A DNA stretch of 64,000 bases from Pseudomonas sp. stari2 (GTDB lineage: Bacteria; Pseudomonadota; Gammaproteobacteria; Pseudomonadales; Pseudomonadaceae). The DNA is taken from NCBI RefSeq assembly GCF_040760005.1, contig NZ_CP099760.1:2165501-2229500 (forward strand). Direction: 5' to 3'. The notes under the pieces were generated by a model. The model was not told where the DNA came from. It did no database searches and was given only the letters and a program-made list of their open reading frames with translations. Made by a program: the position numbers and the translations under genes. Numbering within the stretch: the first letter of the stretch is position 1; each line of letters starts with the position of its first letter. Positions 26,295 through 35,411 of this stretch are shown one piece after another.

Positions 26295-27839
26295 TCAGTG
26301 GCTGACGTTGTCGACGGCGATGGCTTCACCGTCGACGTCGGCGTAGTGCGGCTGGCGTTTGGCGACGATCAGGTAAAGCATCCCGGCAATGCCGGCACCG
26401 ATCAGCCAGGAGAAGGGCGAAACGCTGTGAAAGCCCGGCACCAGTGCCAGGACGATGGCGATCAGCGCGGCCGGAATGAACGCCGCCACCGCCCTCAGAT
26501 TGACCCCGCGGCTGTAGAAATACGCGCCGTTCGGGTCTTCGCTGTACAACTGCGGCACGTGGATCCGGCCTTTGCGGATCAGCCAGTAGTCGACCATGAT
26601 CACACCGTACAGCGGGCCGAGCAGGGCGCCGAGGCCGGACAGGAAGTACACGATCACCAGCGGGCTGTTGTAGAGATTCCACGGCAGGATCAGCACGGCG
26701 ATGGTGGCGCTGATCAGCCCGGCGCGGCGAAAGGTCAGGTATTTCGGCGCCAGGTTGCTGAGCACGAAGGCTGGCGCAACGAAGTTGGCCATGATGTTTA
26801 CCGCCACGGTGACGATCAGGAAGGCCAGGCAACCGAGCACCAGAAAGAACGTATTGGGGATCGACGCGATGATCTCGGTCGGGCTCTCGATGATCCGGCC
26901 GTTGATCTGAAATTGCGCGCCGCACAGCAGGACGGTGATCCCGGCGAACACCAGAATATTCACCGGCAGGCCCCAGAAGTTTCCGATCTTGATGGTTTTG
27001 CGGCACGGCGAGGAGCGAGCGAAGTCGCAGAAGTTGAGGATCAGCGTGCCGTAGATCGCCAGCCACAAGGCGCCGCCGGCAAAGATATTGCGCCACATCT
27101 CGCCGCCGGTCAGCGGTTCGCGGATCGACCAGGCAATGGTCGCGTTGGCCTGGGTGTACATCCAGGCGGCGAGGCAGGCAACGGTCAGCAGAATCACCGG
27201 ACCGGCGAAGGCTTCGTAGCGGCGGACCATTTCCATGCCGTAGGCCAGAATCCCCAGTTGCACGAACCAGATCGCCACGAAACACACCCAGCCCAGGCTC
27301 GACAGGCCGAGGATCGAGTTGTGGTCGTAGTCGGCGAAACCGGGGTGAACCGCCGTGAGCAATACGCGAAACACCACCGACGCGAGGTACGTCTGAATTC
27401 CGAACCAGGCGATGGCGATAATTGCCCGGATCAACGCAGGAATCTGCGCCCCGTGAATGCCGAAACTGATGCGGCTGATGACCGGAAACGGCACGCCGGT
27501 TTTCTGTCCCATGTAGCCGGACAGGTTCATGAAGAAATACACCAGCGCCGCGCCGATCCCCAGCGACAGCAGAATCTGCCAGCCACCCAGGCCCAGGGCG
27601 TACAGACCGATGGCAAACGAATAGTTGGCGATGTTGTGCACATCGTTGGTCCACAGGGCGAAGATGCTGTATTTGCCCCAGCGCCGTCCTTCGACCTTGG
27701 TCGGTGCGAGGTCGCTGTTGTGCAGACGCGGGCTCAGTTGCAGCGGTTCGGTGATGCCATCACCGGGCACGGTGTGATCGAGGGTTGAGGAGGAGGGCAG
27801 ATTCAGCGCGATGTTGTTGTTCGAAAGACTCGTACGCAT
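26295..27839 (-). CDS. NCS1 family nucleobase/hydantoin:cation symporter
   Basis: A 514-residue membrane transporter with about 12 helices. The opening of the core (WGKYSIFALWTNDVHNIANYSFAIGLYALGLG) and VPFPVISRISFGIHGAQIPALIRAIIAIAWFG are typical of the NCS1 family, which takes up allantoin, hydantoins, uracil and related rings. ATG at 27839 is chosen with AGGAG nine bases before it; a longer start at 27926 lacks support. It is probably co-transcribed with the downstream racemase-family gene. Confidence 0.9.
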   Translation of the reverse strand: MRTSLSNNNIALNLPSSSTLDHTVPGDGITEPLQLSPRLHNSDLAPTKVEGRRWGKYSIFALWTNDVHNIANYSFAIGLYALGLGGWQILLSLGIGAALVYFFMNLSGYMGQKTGVPFPVISRISFGIHGAQIPALIRAIIAIAWFGIQTYLASVVFRVLLTAVHPGFADYDHNSILGLSSLGWVCFVAIWFVQLGILAYGMEMVRRYEAFAGPVILLTVACLAAWMYTQANATIAWSIREPLTGGEMWRNIFAGGALWLAIYGTLILNFCDFARSSPCRKTIKIGNFWGLPVNILVFAGITVLLCGAQFQINGRIIESPTEIIASIPNTFFLVLGCLAFLIVTVAVNIMANFVAPAFVLSNLAPKYLTFRRAGLISATIAVLILPWNLYNSPLVIVYFLSGLGALLGPLYGVIMVDYWLIRKGRIHVPQLYSEDPNGAYFYSRGVNLRAVAAFIPAALIAIVLALVPGFHSVSPFSWLIGAGIAGMLYLIVAKRQPHYADVDGEAIAVDNVSH

Positions 27840-28318
27840 TCCGGCAGGCTCCTGATGTTCGGGCCGCGATGACTGTGCATGAGCGCTCAGGCTCGGCAGA
27901 TCTTCGTCGCGACGCTGAAACATCACTGGTTACGGGGCATCTGCAGCCTGTACGGGATAGGGCGCTTCAGGCTTGCGGATCGAAAGTGTGGGTTCATGTT
28001 TTGCGATTTTGTATACAAAACATGTATGCACTTAAGCCAGATCTATGCCAGCCAGCGATCTATGAAAACCACCACTGATTTCGAAAAGTTATTGAATGGC
28101 GCTAAGTCGCTGAAATACGGGCGATATAAATTGACCGTTCGAACAGATATTTATTTTTCGGAAGGGATTTTGGCGGACGCCGGAAGGGATCGCTTTGGCA
28201 GCGGGATGTAACTTTTCAGGGCGCGGAAATGAAAAGTGCACACATAAATGGCACCGATGGTGACATTCGTGTGTACACATTTTTCATATCTGGCAGAGAC
28301 AACTGTGGGACTAGCGGT
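27840..28318. other. Intergenic region between NCS1 transporter and cysH
   Basis: A 479-base stretch without a believable gene. It is AT-rich from about 28000 to 28320. It holds the operator-like palindrome at 28007-28020 and a spaced inverted repeat (GTGCACAC near 28236 with GTGTGTACAC near 28271). A reading frame at 27879-28211 has poor composition and no ribosome site, so I reject it. Confidence 0.6.
28007..28020. promoter_or_regulatory. 14-bp palindromic operator upstream of the NCS1 gene
   Basis: TTTTGTATACAAAA is a perfect palindrome about 170 bp upstream of the transporter ATG. The TTGTATACAA core resembles sites of GntR/FadR-class regulators. No such regulator gene is in the immediate neighbourhood. 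Confidence 0.45.
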
Positions 28319-29053
28319 TTACGCCTTGCTGATGATATTCCCGGCGTGCAACCCGCATTCTTTCTGGGTCGCTTCTTCCCACCACCAGCGGCCTTCGCGC
28401 TCGTGCTGGTTCGGCAGGACAGGGCGGGTGCACGGTTCGCAGCCGATGCTGATGAAACCGCGTTCATGCAGGCTGTTGTACGGCAGCTCCAGCATGCGGA
28501 TGTAGCCCCAGATTTCCTCGCTGGTCATCTGCGCTAGCGGGTTGAACTTGTACAGCGTGCGCTCGGGGGTGGAGAACGCGATGTCGATTTCCATCACCGC
28601 CACCGCGCTGCGGGTACCAGGACTCTGGTCGCGGCGCTGGCCGGTGGCCCAGGCTTTGACACCGGACAGTTTGCGGCGTAGCGGCTCGATCTTGCGGATG
28701 CCGCAGCATTCGCCATGGCCGTCCTTGTAGAAACTGAACAGGCCTTTTTCCTTCACGAACGGTTCAAGTTTCGTGTAGTCCGGCGAGACCAGTTCGATAT
28801 CGATCTTGTAGTGCTCACGCACCTGATCAATGAAACGGTAGGTTTCCGGGTGCAGACGGCCGGTGTCAAGGCTGAACACCTTGACGTTCTTGTTCAGCTT
28901 CCAGGCCATGTCCACCAGCACCACATCCTCGGCGCCGCTGAAAGATATCCACAGGTCATCGCCGAACTCGGCGAATGCGAGCTTGAGGATGTCCTGGGCG
29001 GATTTGTTGGCATAGGTCGTGGCGAGTTCCACGACGTCGAACGTTGGGCTCAT
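28319..29053 (-). CDS. cysH: Adenylyl-sulfate (APS) reductase, CysH
   Basis: A 244-residue assimilatory reductase that converts APS to sulfite using thioredoxin. The four [4Fe-4S] cysteines of the APS-specific class are present: ECCGIRK (about 138-144) and GCEPC (about 219-223). The catalytic Cys is in the C-terminal [16 protein letters not shown] is the pyrophosphate-loop region. The iron-sulfur cysteines distinguish it from PAPS-type reductases of enteric bacteria. It is divergent from thrH. Confidence 0.93.
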   Translation of the reverse strand: MSPTFDVVELATTYANKSAQDILKLAFAEFGDDLWISFSGAEDVVLVDMAWKLNKNVKVFSLDTGRLHPETYRFIDQVREHYKIDIELVSPDYTKLEPFVKEKGLFSFYKDGHGECCGIRKIEPLRRKLSGVKAWATGQRRDQSPGTRSAVAVMEIDIAFSTPERTLYKFNPLAQMTSEEIWGYIRMLELPYNSLHERGFISIGCEPCTRPVLPNQHEREGRWWWEEATQKECGLHAGNIISKA

Positions 29054-29215
29054 CAGGGCGGCTTCCTACAGGTCGGTGGCGCTGGGCGCTCTATATGGCG
29101 GCGATGTTAACAAAAAGCAACGCCCGCCGGGGCAGCCTCTGCGTTGCACGGTCTAGGTCGAGCCGCTAGAGTTCGGGCTCGCTCGACTCAATAAACATTA
29201 CAAACGGAGTGTCCT

Positions 29216-29833
29216 GTGGAAATTGCCTGTCTTGACCTTGAAGGAGTGCTGGTCCCGGAAATCTGGATCGCCTTCGCCGAAAAAACCGGAATCGAATCGC
29301 TCAAGGCCACCACCCGGGACATTCCCGACTACGACGTGCTGATGAAGCAGCGCCTGCGTATCCTCGACGAGCATGGCCTCAAGCTTTCGGACATTCAGGA
29401 AGTGATTGCCACCCTCAAGCCGCTGGACGGCGCGGTGGAGTTCGTCAACTGGCTGCGCGAGCGGTTTCAGGTGGTGATTCTGTCGGATACGTTTTATGAG
29501 TTTTCCCAGCCGTTGATGCGTCAACTGGGTTTCCCGACCTTGCTCTGCCACCGCCTGATCACTGACGACAGCGGGCGGGTCACGGGCTATCAGTTGCGTC
29601 AGAAAGATCCGAAGCGTCAGTCGGTCCTGTCCTTCAAGAGCCTGTATTACCGTGTGATTGCGGCAGGGGATTCCTACAACGACACCAGCATGCTGGGTGA
29701 AGCAGATGCGGGGATTCTGTTCCATGCACCGGATAACGTGATCCGCGAGTTCCCGCAGTTTCCGGCGGTGCATACTTTTGCCGAGTTGAAGCAGGAGTTT
29801 CTCAAGGCTTCGAATCGCGATCTGAGCCTGTAA
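29216..29833 (+). CDS. thrH: ThrH phosphoserine phosphatase/homoserine phosphotransferase
   Basis: A 205-residue HAD enzyme of the ThrH type, known in Pseudomonas aeruginosa to act as phosphoserine phosphatase and to transfer phosphate to homoserine. The HAD motifs are CLDLEGVLVPEIW (DxE instead of DxD, as in ThrH), VVILSDTFYEF, a Lys in QKDPKRQ and IAAGDSYNDTSM. It starts at GTG 29216 with CGGAG upstream. It is convergent with pabB. Confidence 0.92.
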   Translation: MEIACLDLEGVLVPEIWIAFAEKTGIESLKATTRDIPDYDVLMKQRLRILDEHGLKLSDIQEVIATLKPLDGAVEFVNWLRERFQVVILSDTFYEFSQPLMRQLGFPTLLCHRLITDDSGRVTGYQLRQKDPKRQSVLSFKSLYYRVIAAGDSYNDTSMLGEADAGILFHAPDNVIREFPQFPAVHTFAELKQEFLKASNRDLSL

Positions 29834-29843
29834 GTCATGCTGT

Positions 29844-29867
29844 GGCGAGGGCGCAACGGCCCTCGCC
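29844..29867. terminator. Stem-loop between convergent thrH and pabB
   Basis: GGCGAGGGC pairs perfectly with GCCCTCGCC around a 6-nt loop. There is no T run, so it may be a transcript-end stabiliser rather than an intrinsic terminator. Confidence 0.45.
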
Positions 29868-29874
29868 GCAAGCG

Positions 29875-31218
29875 TCAGAGGTTCTGCAAGGTTTCGAGCA
29901 GGACTCTGACCTTGGTAATCGACTCCTGATATTCCGCCTCCCAATCCGAATCAGCGACGATCCCGCCACCACCCCAGCAGCACACCTGCCCATCCTTCAC
30001 CAGCAGGCTGCGAATGGCGATGGAGCTGTCCATCTCGCCGCGCACGTCCAGGTACAGCAACGAGCCGCAATACAAGCCGCGTCGGGTCGGTTCCAGTTCG
30101 TCGATGATCTGCATCGCGCGGATCTTCGGCGCGCCGGTGATCGAGCCGCCGGGGAAGCTGCCGGCGATCAGGTCCAGGGCATCGCGATCCTCCGCCAGTT
30201 CACCGGTCACGCTGCTCACCAAGTGATGCACGTTCGGATAGCTTTCCAGGCTGAACAGCTCCGGCACTCGCACGGAGCCGATTCGGCAGGTGCGGCCAAG
30301 ATCGTTGCGCAGCAGGTCGACGATCATCAGGTTTTCCGCGCGATCCTTGGGGCTGGCCAGCAGTTCGGCGGCGTTGGCAGCGTCTTCGGCCGGGGTCGCG
30401 CCACGGGGGCGGGTCCCCTTGATCGGACGGGTTTCCACCTGACGCTGGCTGACTTTGACGAAGCGCTCGGGCGACAGACTCAGCACCGCGTTGCCGTCAG
30501 GCAGGCTCTGGAACCCGGAAAACGGTGTCGGGCAGGCCTCGCGCAATTTGCAGTAGGCCAGCCATGGATCGCCCTGGCACGGCGCACGGAAACGCTGGGC
30601 GAAGTTGACCTGATAGCAGTCCCCGGCCTGGATGTATTGATGAATGCGTTCGAGTGCTTGGCGGTATTCATCGGCCGAGAGGTCGGCCGCCATCGGGCTG
30701 TTCAGCTTGAACGGGGTCAGCTTGTCGACTGCCGGTTGGCTGAACACATCGATCAGGCGTTGTTTTTCGCTAGCGCTGACCGACGGGTGAAACACCAGCT
30801 GGCTGGTGGCCTTGTGGTGATCACTGATTAAAGCCCAGTCGTACAGACCAAAACGCGCATCCGGCAGTTGCAGATCATCCAGCGCCTGACTCGGCAGGTT
30901 TTCCAGATGTCGGCCGAAGTCGTAACTCAGGTAACCGATCAGGCCGCCGGCGAATGGCAGTTCATATCCATCGGGTAATTGTGTGTCGCCCAACCGCGTC
31001 AGATTATCCCGCAGGCGTTGCAGGAAATCGTCGCCGCGCTCGTCCGGCATCACCGCCAGTTGTTCCAGCGGCCAGGCACTGAGCAGGTCATAACGGCCAC
31101 GATCGGCACTGGGCCGGCCGCTGTCGAGCAGCACGGCGCCGGGCGCATGGCGGACGGCCGCGAAATAGTCGGCGGGGTTGGCGCGGTAGGGCAGCGGGTG
31201 TACGGAACAGGTCAACAT
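29875..31218 (-). CDS. pabB: Aminodeoxychorismate synthase component I
   Basis: A 447-residue chorismate-binding enzyme that with PabA makes 4-amino-4-deoxychorismate for folate. Family motifs are RPIKGTRPRG (about 260), LLRNDLGR, and GSFPGGSITGAPKIRAMQIIDELE, the PIKGT and GAPK signatures of chorismate enzymes. Start ATG at 31218. It is normal in length and has no fused PabC domain. Confidence 0.92.
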   Translation of the reverse strand: MLTCSVHPLPYRANPADYFAAVRHAPGAVLLDSGRPSADRGRYDLLSAWPLEQLAVMPDERGDDFLQRLRDNLTRLGDTQLPDGYELPFAGGLIGYLSYDFGRHLENLPSQALDDLQLPDARFGLYDWALISDHHKATSQLVFHPSVSASEKQRLIDVFSQPAVDKLTPFKLNSPMAADLSADEYRQALERIHQYIQAGDCYQVNFAQRFRAPCQGDPWLAYCKLREACPTPFSGFQSLPDGNAVLSLSPERFVKVSQRQVETRPIKGTRPRGATPAEDAANAAELLASPKDRAENLMIVDLLRNDLGRTCRIGSVRVPELFSLESYPNVHHLVSSVTGELAEDRDALDLIAGSFPGGSITGAPKIRAMQIIDELEPTRRGLYCGSLLYLDVRGEMDSSIAIRSLLVKDGQVCCWGGGGIVADSDWEAEYQESITKVRVLLETLQNL

Positions 31219-31326
31219 GGGCGGGGCAGATCGGCCATCGAGGCGGGGTGGGGATTGTAGTCCCCTCGGGGAATTGCTCCTAGAGGGGATGTCGGGGATT
31301 GGCAGATCAGAGGCCGGTAACGCGAC

Positions 31327-32313
31327 TCAGCCCTCGATCGCCGGAATATGCCCAAACAATTCCTGAGCAAATGCTACGCGCTCTTCAACCGTTTCAGTCA
31401 CGCCGCGGGTCTTGAGATCCTCCAGATGCGCTTCCACCGCATGGGTACGTGCCGTCAGCCCGCAGTCATTGGCAATCTGTATATTCAGTCCCGGCCGCGC
31501 ATTCAGTTCCAGAATCAGCGGGCCTTTCTCCTGGTCCAGCACCATGTCCACGCCGATGTAACCAAGCCCGCACAACTCATAACAACCAGCCGCAAGCTTC
31601 ATGAAACCGTCCCAGTAGGGCAGTTGCACGCCGTCCACCGCGTTGGTGGTGTCCGGGTGTTTGGCGATGATGTTGTTAAGCCAGGTACCGCGCAACGTCA
31701 GGCCGGTGGCCAGATCGACACCGACGCCGATGGCGCCCTGGTGCAGGTTGGCCTTGCCGCCGGACTGACGGGTCGGCAGGCGCAGCATCGCCATCACCGG
31801 GTAGCCCATCAGCACGATGATGCGGATGTCCGGCACGCCTTCGTAGCTGATGCTCTTGAAGATCTGGTCCGGGGTCACCCGGTATTCGATCAGCGCCCGG
31901 TCGCGGTGGCCGCCCAGGGAATACAGGCCGGTGAGGATGCTGGAGATATGGTGCTCCAGCTCTTCGTGGGTGAGGATCTTGCCCGACACCGTGCGATAGC
32001 GACCTTCGAAACGGTCGGCGATGACGATGATGCCGTCACCGCCGGCACCCTGGGCCGGCTTGATCACGAAGTCGTTACGCCCGCCGATGATCTCGTCGAG
32101 CTTGTCGATTTCCTTCTCCGTGGAAATCACGCCATACAGTTCCGGCACATGAATGCCGGCCTTGATCGCGCGCTCCTTGGTGATGATCTTGTCATCGACG
32201 ATCGGGTACAGACTGCGCTTGTTGTACTTGAGCACGTAGTCCGCGTTACGCCGATTGATGCCCATGATGCCCCGGGCTTCCAGGGCCTTCCAGGTCTTCC
32301 AGAAACCGAACAT
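31327..32313 (-). CDS. RimK-like ATP-grasp alpha-L-glutamate ligase family protein
   Basis: A 328-residue ATP-grasp ligase, start MFGFWKTWKALEARGIMGINRRN. Nucleotide-binding features are DFVIKPAQGAGGDGIIVI (about 90-107) and the metal site LILELNARPGLNIQIAN near the C-terminus. It likely forms an amide bond to an unidentified amino acid or peptide. It is the last gene of a three-gene unit: protease, inactive transglutaminase/7TM, ligase. Its ATG shares one base with the previous stop (TGATG). In P. aeruginosa the matching genes have been linked to osmotic adaptation (rlo genes, from memory). Confidence 0.88.
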   Translation of the reverse strand: MFGFWKTWKALEARGIMGINRRNADYVLKYNKRSLYPIVDDKIITKERAIKAGIHVPELYGVISTEKEIDKLDEIIGGRNDFVIKPAQGAGGDGIIVIADRFEGRYRTVSGKILTHEELEHHISSILTGLYSLGGHRDRALIEYRVTPDQIFKSISYEGVPDIRIIVLMGYPVMAMLRLPTRQSGGKANLHQGAIGVGVDLATGLTLRGTWLNNIIAKHPDTTNAVDGVQLPYWDGFMKLAAGCYELCGLGYIGVDMVLDQEKGPLILELNARPGLNIQIANDCGLTARTHAVEAHLEDLKTRGVTETVEERVAFAQELFGHIPAIEG

Positions 32314-33848
32314 CAGGCGTCAGCCTTCTTCAGGAAGGCCTTGAAGCGCACCAGTTCGGTCAGGCGATAACCGCGATAGCGACCCATGGCCAGCATGAAG
32401 CCCACCAGGATCAGCAGGATCGCCGGGAAGGTGAACACGAAGTACACCAGCTCCGGAACGGTCATGATCAGGTGCGCCAGGGACGCCGCGAACAGCGTGC
32501 CGATCGCCACTTTCAGCGCATGGCTGGCGCCGCGCTCTTCCCAGGTGATCGACAGGCGTTCGATGGTCATGGTCAGAATCACCATCGGGAACAGTGCTAC
32601 CGACAGGCCGCGTTCCAGGCCGAGCTTGTGGCTGAACAGGCTGATCGCCGCGATCAGCACCACCACGAACGTCAGCACCACCGACAGGCGCGGCAGCATT
32701 TGCAGCTTCAGGTGTTCCAGATAGGAGCGCAGCGACAGCCCCAATGCCGTGATCACGGTAAACAGCAGAATACCGAAGCCCAGCTGCGTCTCGCGGAAGG
32801 CGAGGGCAATCAGTACCGGAGTGAATGTACCGAGGGTCTGCAAGCCGACCAGGTTGCGCAGGATCAGGATCACCAGCACGCCGATCGGGATCATCACCAT
32901 GATCATGAAGGTTTGCTGGGTCTGCAGCGGCAGGCCGTACAGCGAATATTCGAGGAAGTTGGCGTCGGTGTTTTCATCGGTCAGCTTGGCCAGACGAATC
33001 GCGTTCATTTCGCTGTTGTTCAGGCTGAAGGTCACATTGGCTTTTTTCGCGCCATCGATGGTGATCAGGTTTTCATCGCCGGTCCACCACAGCAGACGGT
33101 CAGTCGGCAGGCCTTGTTCACCGGTTTCCGGATTGAAGTACAGCCAGTCGTTGCCGTTGAAACTGCGCAGCCACAGTTCAGGTGTTTGCGGCTGATCGGC
33201 AACGAGGCGGATGGTGTGGACCTTTTCCACCGGCACATGGGCGATGGACAGCAGCAGTTCGACGATTTTTGCCTTGTGTTGTGTCGACGGATCGCCGGCC
33301 AGCAGCAGTTTCACGTTGTCGTCGTTGACGTTGTTGACGCGTTTGATCGCCTCGCCAATAAAGGTTTCGACGTCGGCCGAGTGCTGGCGGATCGGCGCGA
33401 GCAGCGCTTCGGCGGCGATTTTTTCCGGGCCTTCGATGGCCATGCTGTCGCGGAAGGTCGGGCCTTTGATCTTGGTTTTTTCAGCGGTGTAGCGCTTGGT
33501 CAGCACCAGACGGTAATAAAGAGTCTGATTGCCCTTGGCCCGGCGCGCCGACCACGTGACCTTGCGGTTGCCGTCGACACGGTTGACCGCCACGCCATAG
33601 TTGTTGGAGATGAAGCTTTCATTGAGGCTGACGTAATCGCGGCTCAGGGGCGGCACGAACATCTGGATCTTCACCGGATCCTTGGTGCTGGCGACGAACT
33701 CGACCTTGGCGTCGATGTTCCACAAGTCGTCGGTGGCGTCTTCGGTCACCGGGATGCCGAGCACGAAAATCTGATAGGCCGTAACCGAAACGCCCAGGAG
33801 CACCAGGATGGTGATCAGGATTTTCAGGTGGAAGGTTAGAGAACGCAT
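32313..33848 (-). CDS. Inactive transglutaminase fused to a 7TM domain
   Basis: A 511-residue inner-membrane protein. One N-terminal helix (LKILITILVLLGVSVTAYQIF) is followed by a large periplasmic part with a transglutaminase-like fold lacking the Cys-His-Asp triad, and a C-terminal block of about seven helices from about residue 310 (MIMVMIPIGVLVILILRNLVG onward). It is the central member of the conserved ligase/7TM/protease unit and may present a substrate at the membrane. Confidence 0.88.
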   Translation of the reverse strand: MRSLTFHLKILITILVLLGVSVTAYQIFVLGIPVTEDATDDLWNIDAKVEFVASTKDPVKIQMFVPPLSRDYVSLNESFISNNYGVAVNRVDGNRKVTWSARRAKGNQTLYYRLVLTKRYTAEKTKIKGPTFRDSMAIEGPEKIAAEALLAPIRQHSADVETFIGEAIKRVNNVNDDNVKLLLAGDPSTQHKAKIVELLLSIAHVPVEKVHTIRLVADQPQTPELWLRSFNGNDWLYFNPETGEQGLPTDRLLWWTGDENLITIDGAKKANVTFSLNNSEMNAIRLAKLTDENTDANFLEYSLYGLPLQTQQTFMIMVMIPIGVLVILILRNLVGLQTLGTFTPVLIALAFRETQLGFGILLFTVITALGLSLRSYLEHLKLQMLPRLSVVLTFVVVLIAAISLFSHKLGLERGLSVALFPMVILTMTIERLSITWEERGASHALKVAIGTLFAASLAHLIMTVPELVYFVFTFPAILLILVGFMLAMGRYRGYRLTELVRFKAFLKKADA

Positions 33849-33853
33849 GGAAA

Positions 33854-34390
33854 TTACTCGGCGGTATGAGCGGCGATGGCGCAGGCGGGTTTGCCGGCAG
33901 CGTATTTAAGACTGGGATCGACCAGCGCATCGAAGCGTTTCAGCGCTTCGGAGCCGATCAAAAGCGGATATTGGAACGCACTGCGGTCGGTCAGGTTCAC
34001 TTCGATGCTGCGCATTGCCGAACCCATGCAGATATCCAGCTCGATCACCGGGCGCGCGGTGTACTTCTTGCCTTCTTCCGGGTCGTAGTCGCCGGCGCGG
34101 CGCTTGATCTTGCTGACCCGGGCCAGCGGCCGTTCGATCGGGTGCGAATGCGCAGCGTCGATGGCCAGGTAGAAGCGCACCCAGGATTCACCGTTGCGCT
34201 TGAAGCGTTTGATGTCGCGGGCGCTCAGGGAGGCGGTCTTCGCCCCGGTATCGAGTTTCGCCGCCACTTCCAGGTTGATCCCGTCGAGGGCGGCGTACTC
34301 GTTGAGGCCGTACACAGTCTTTTCCCCCGCCACAGCCAGGCCGGGCAGGCACAACAGATAAAAGAAGGTGGGGAAGGGCTTGAGTCTCAT
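33854..34390 (-). CDS. Retropepsin-like (ATP-dependent zinc protease family) aspartic protease
   Basis: A 178-residue secreted protein with signal peptide MRLKPFPTFFYLLCLPGLAVA. The active-site motif is AKLDTGAKTASLSA (one catalytic Asp per monomer, so it must dimerise), and LLIGSEALKRFDALVD is the second conserved segment. The usual database name, ATP-dependent zinc protease, is misleading. It is first in the unit and precedes the 7TM gene by 5 bp. Confidence 0.87.
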   Translation of the reverse strand: MRLKPFPTFFYLLCLPGLAVAGEKTVYGLNEYAALDGINLEVAAKLDTGAKTASLSARDIKRFKRNGESWVRFYLAIDAAHSHPIERPLARVSKIKRRAGDYDPEEGKKYTARPVIELDICMGSAMRSIEVNLTDRSAFQYPLLIGSEALKRFDALVDPSLKYAAGKPACAIAAHTAE

Positions 34391-34600
34391 AAATCCTGGC
34401 GAGCAGCGTTCCGTTCTCGGTTCAGGGCCACGGCATCAGGAGATCCTGTCTGCGCGCGCCTTCGTGTGCCTATCAGCTTTTTATGACAAGCCGTGCAAGT
34501 GACTGGCAAATGCGGGCGGCATTCTAGCACGGTGGTTTTATGGCGCCAGCGCCCGAGCGGGTCTATAACCCTTGGGGCTGATATCGGGCGTTATTAGACG

Positions 34601-34612
34601 ATTGTCGACAAT
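34601..34612. promoter_or_regulatory. PrpR operator 1
   Basis: ATTGTCGACAAT is a perfect 12-bp palindrome about 75 bp upstream of the prpR start, immediately upstream of the -35 box. Confidence 0.6.
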
Positions 34613-34625
34613 ATCCATTTATCCT

Positions 34626-34654
34626 TTGACTGGTGCGGGCTGATTCGCTAGTTT
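34626..34654 (+). promoter_or_regulatory. Promoter of the prp operon, between two operators
   Basis: A -35 box TTGACT (34626-34631), a 17-bp spacer and a -10-like TAGTTT (34649-34654) lie between the operators at 34601 and 34675, fitting repression by the GntR regulator encoded next. Confidence 0.55.
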
Positions 34655-34674
34655 TTGCCGCATTGGATTTAAAG

Positions 34675-34685
34675 GTGTCGACAAT
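34675..34685. promoter_or_regulatory. PrpR operator 2, abutting the start codon
   Basis: GTGTCGACAAT repeats the TGTCGACA core of operator 1 and ends directly at the ATG of prpR at 34686, so it overlaps where the ribosome site would be. Confidence 0.55.
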
Positions 34686-35411
34686 ATGCTGGATCAACTC
34701 GATCCCCCGGTCATCAGCGGCGACGATTCGGAAACCCTGTCCGAAAACGTCTTCCGACGTATCCAGGCGGCCATCGTCAAAGGCGAGATCGCCCCGGGCA
34801 GCAAGATCTCCGAGCCTGAACTGGCGCGCACCTATGGCATCAGTCGTGGGCCGCTGCGTGAGGCGATCCACCGGCTCGAAGGCCAGCGCCTGCTGGTGCG
34901 CGTGCCGCACGTCGGCGCGCGGGTGGTCTCGCTGAGCCACGCCGAACTGCTCGAACTCTACGAAATTCGCGAGTCCCTTGAAGGCATGGCCTGCCGTCTG
35001 GCGGCTGAACGCATGAGCGTCGAAGAAATCGACGAACTGCGCCGGGTGCTGGAAACCCACGAGCGCGATGCCGCGTTCCAGGCCGGCGTCGGCTACTACC
35101 AGCAGGAAGGCGATTTCGACTTTCACTACCGGATCATCCAGGGCAGCGGTAATCGCACCCTTACGCAAATGCTTTGCGGCGAGCTCTATCAACTGGTGCG
35201 CATGTACCGCATCCAGTTTTCCACCACGCCCAACCGCCCGCGCCAGGCTTTTGCCGAACACCACCGGATTCTCGATGCCATCGCCGACCGTGACGGCGAG
35301 CTCGCGGAATTGTTGATGCGCCGCCACATCGGCGCCTCGAAACGCAACATCGCCCGTCATTACCAGGACGGCGCCGACAATAAGACAGCCACTGAACGAG
35401 GTGAGTCATGA
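34686..35411 (+). CDS. prpR: GntR family regulator of the 2-methylcitrate operon
   Basis: A 241-residue FadR-subfamily (FCD) regulator: a winged helix in [19 protein letters not shown] to [20 protein letters not shown] (about 20-80) and an all-helical ligand domain with [18 protein letters not shown]. It probably represses the operon until a propionate catabolite (such as 2-methylcitrate) binds. Its stop overlaps the prpB start by 4 bp. The symbol prpR is also used for an unrelated sigma-54 activator in enteric bacteria. Confidence 0.88.
   Translation: MLDQLDPPVISGDDSETLSENVFRRIQAAIVKGEIAPGSKISEPELARTYGISRGPLREAIHRLEGQRLLVRVPHVGARVVSLSHAELLELYEIRESLEGMACRLAAERMSVEEIDELRRVLETHERDAAFQAGVGYYQQEGDFDFHYRIIQGSGNRTLTQMLCGELYQLVRMYRIQFSTTPNRPRQAFAEHHRILDAIADRDGELAELLMRRHIGASKRNIARHYQDGADNKTATERGES

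Noticed and set aside
25338..27788. 816-codon plus-strand frame opposite the NCS1 and racemase genes
   Set aside because: Composition is that of an antisense frame; the minus strand encodes clear family proteins.
27879..28211. 110-codon plus-strand frame before cysH
   Set aside because: No ribosome site, poor composition, and it runs across the operator-like palindrome.
28236..28281. Inverted repeat as a cysH terminator
   Set aside because: Arms are about 27 bp apart, AT-rich and imperfect, and there is no T run in the cysH direction.
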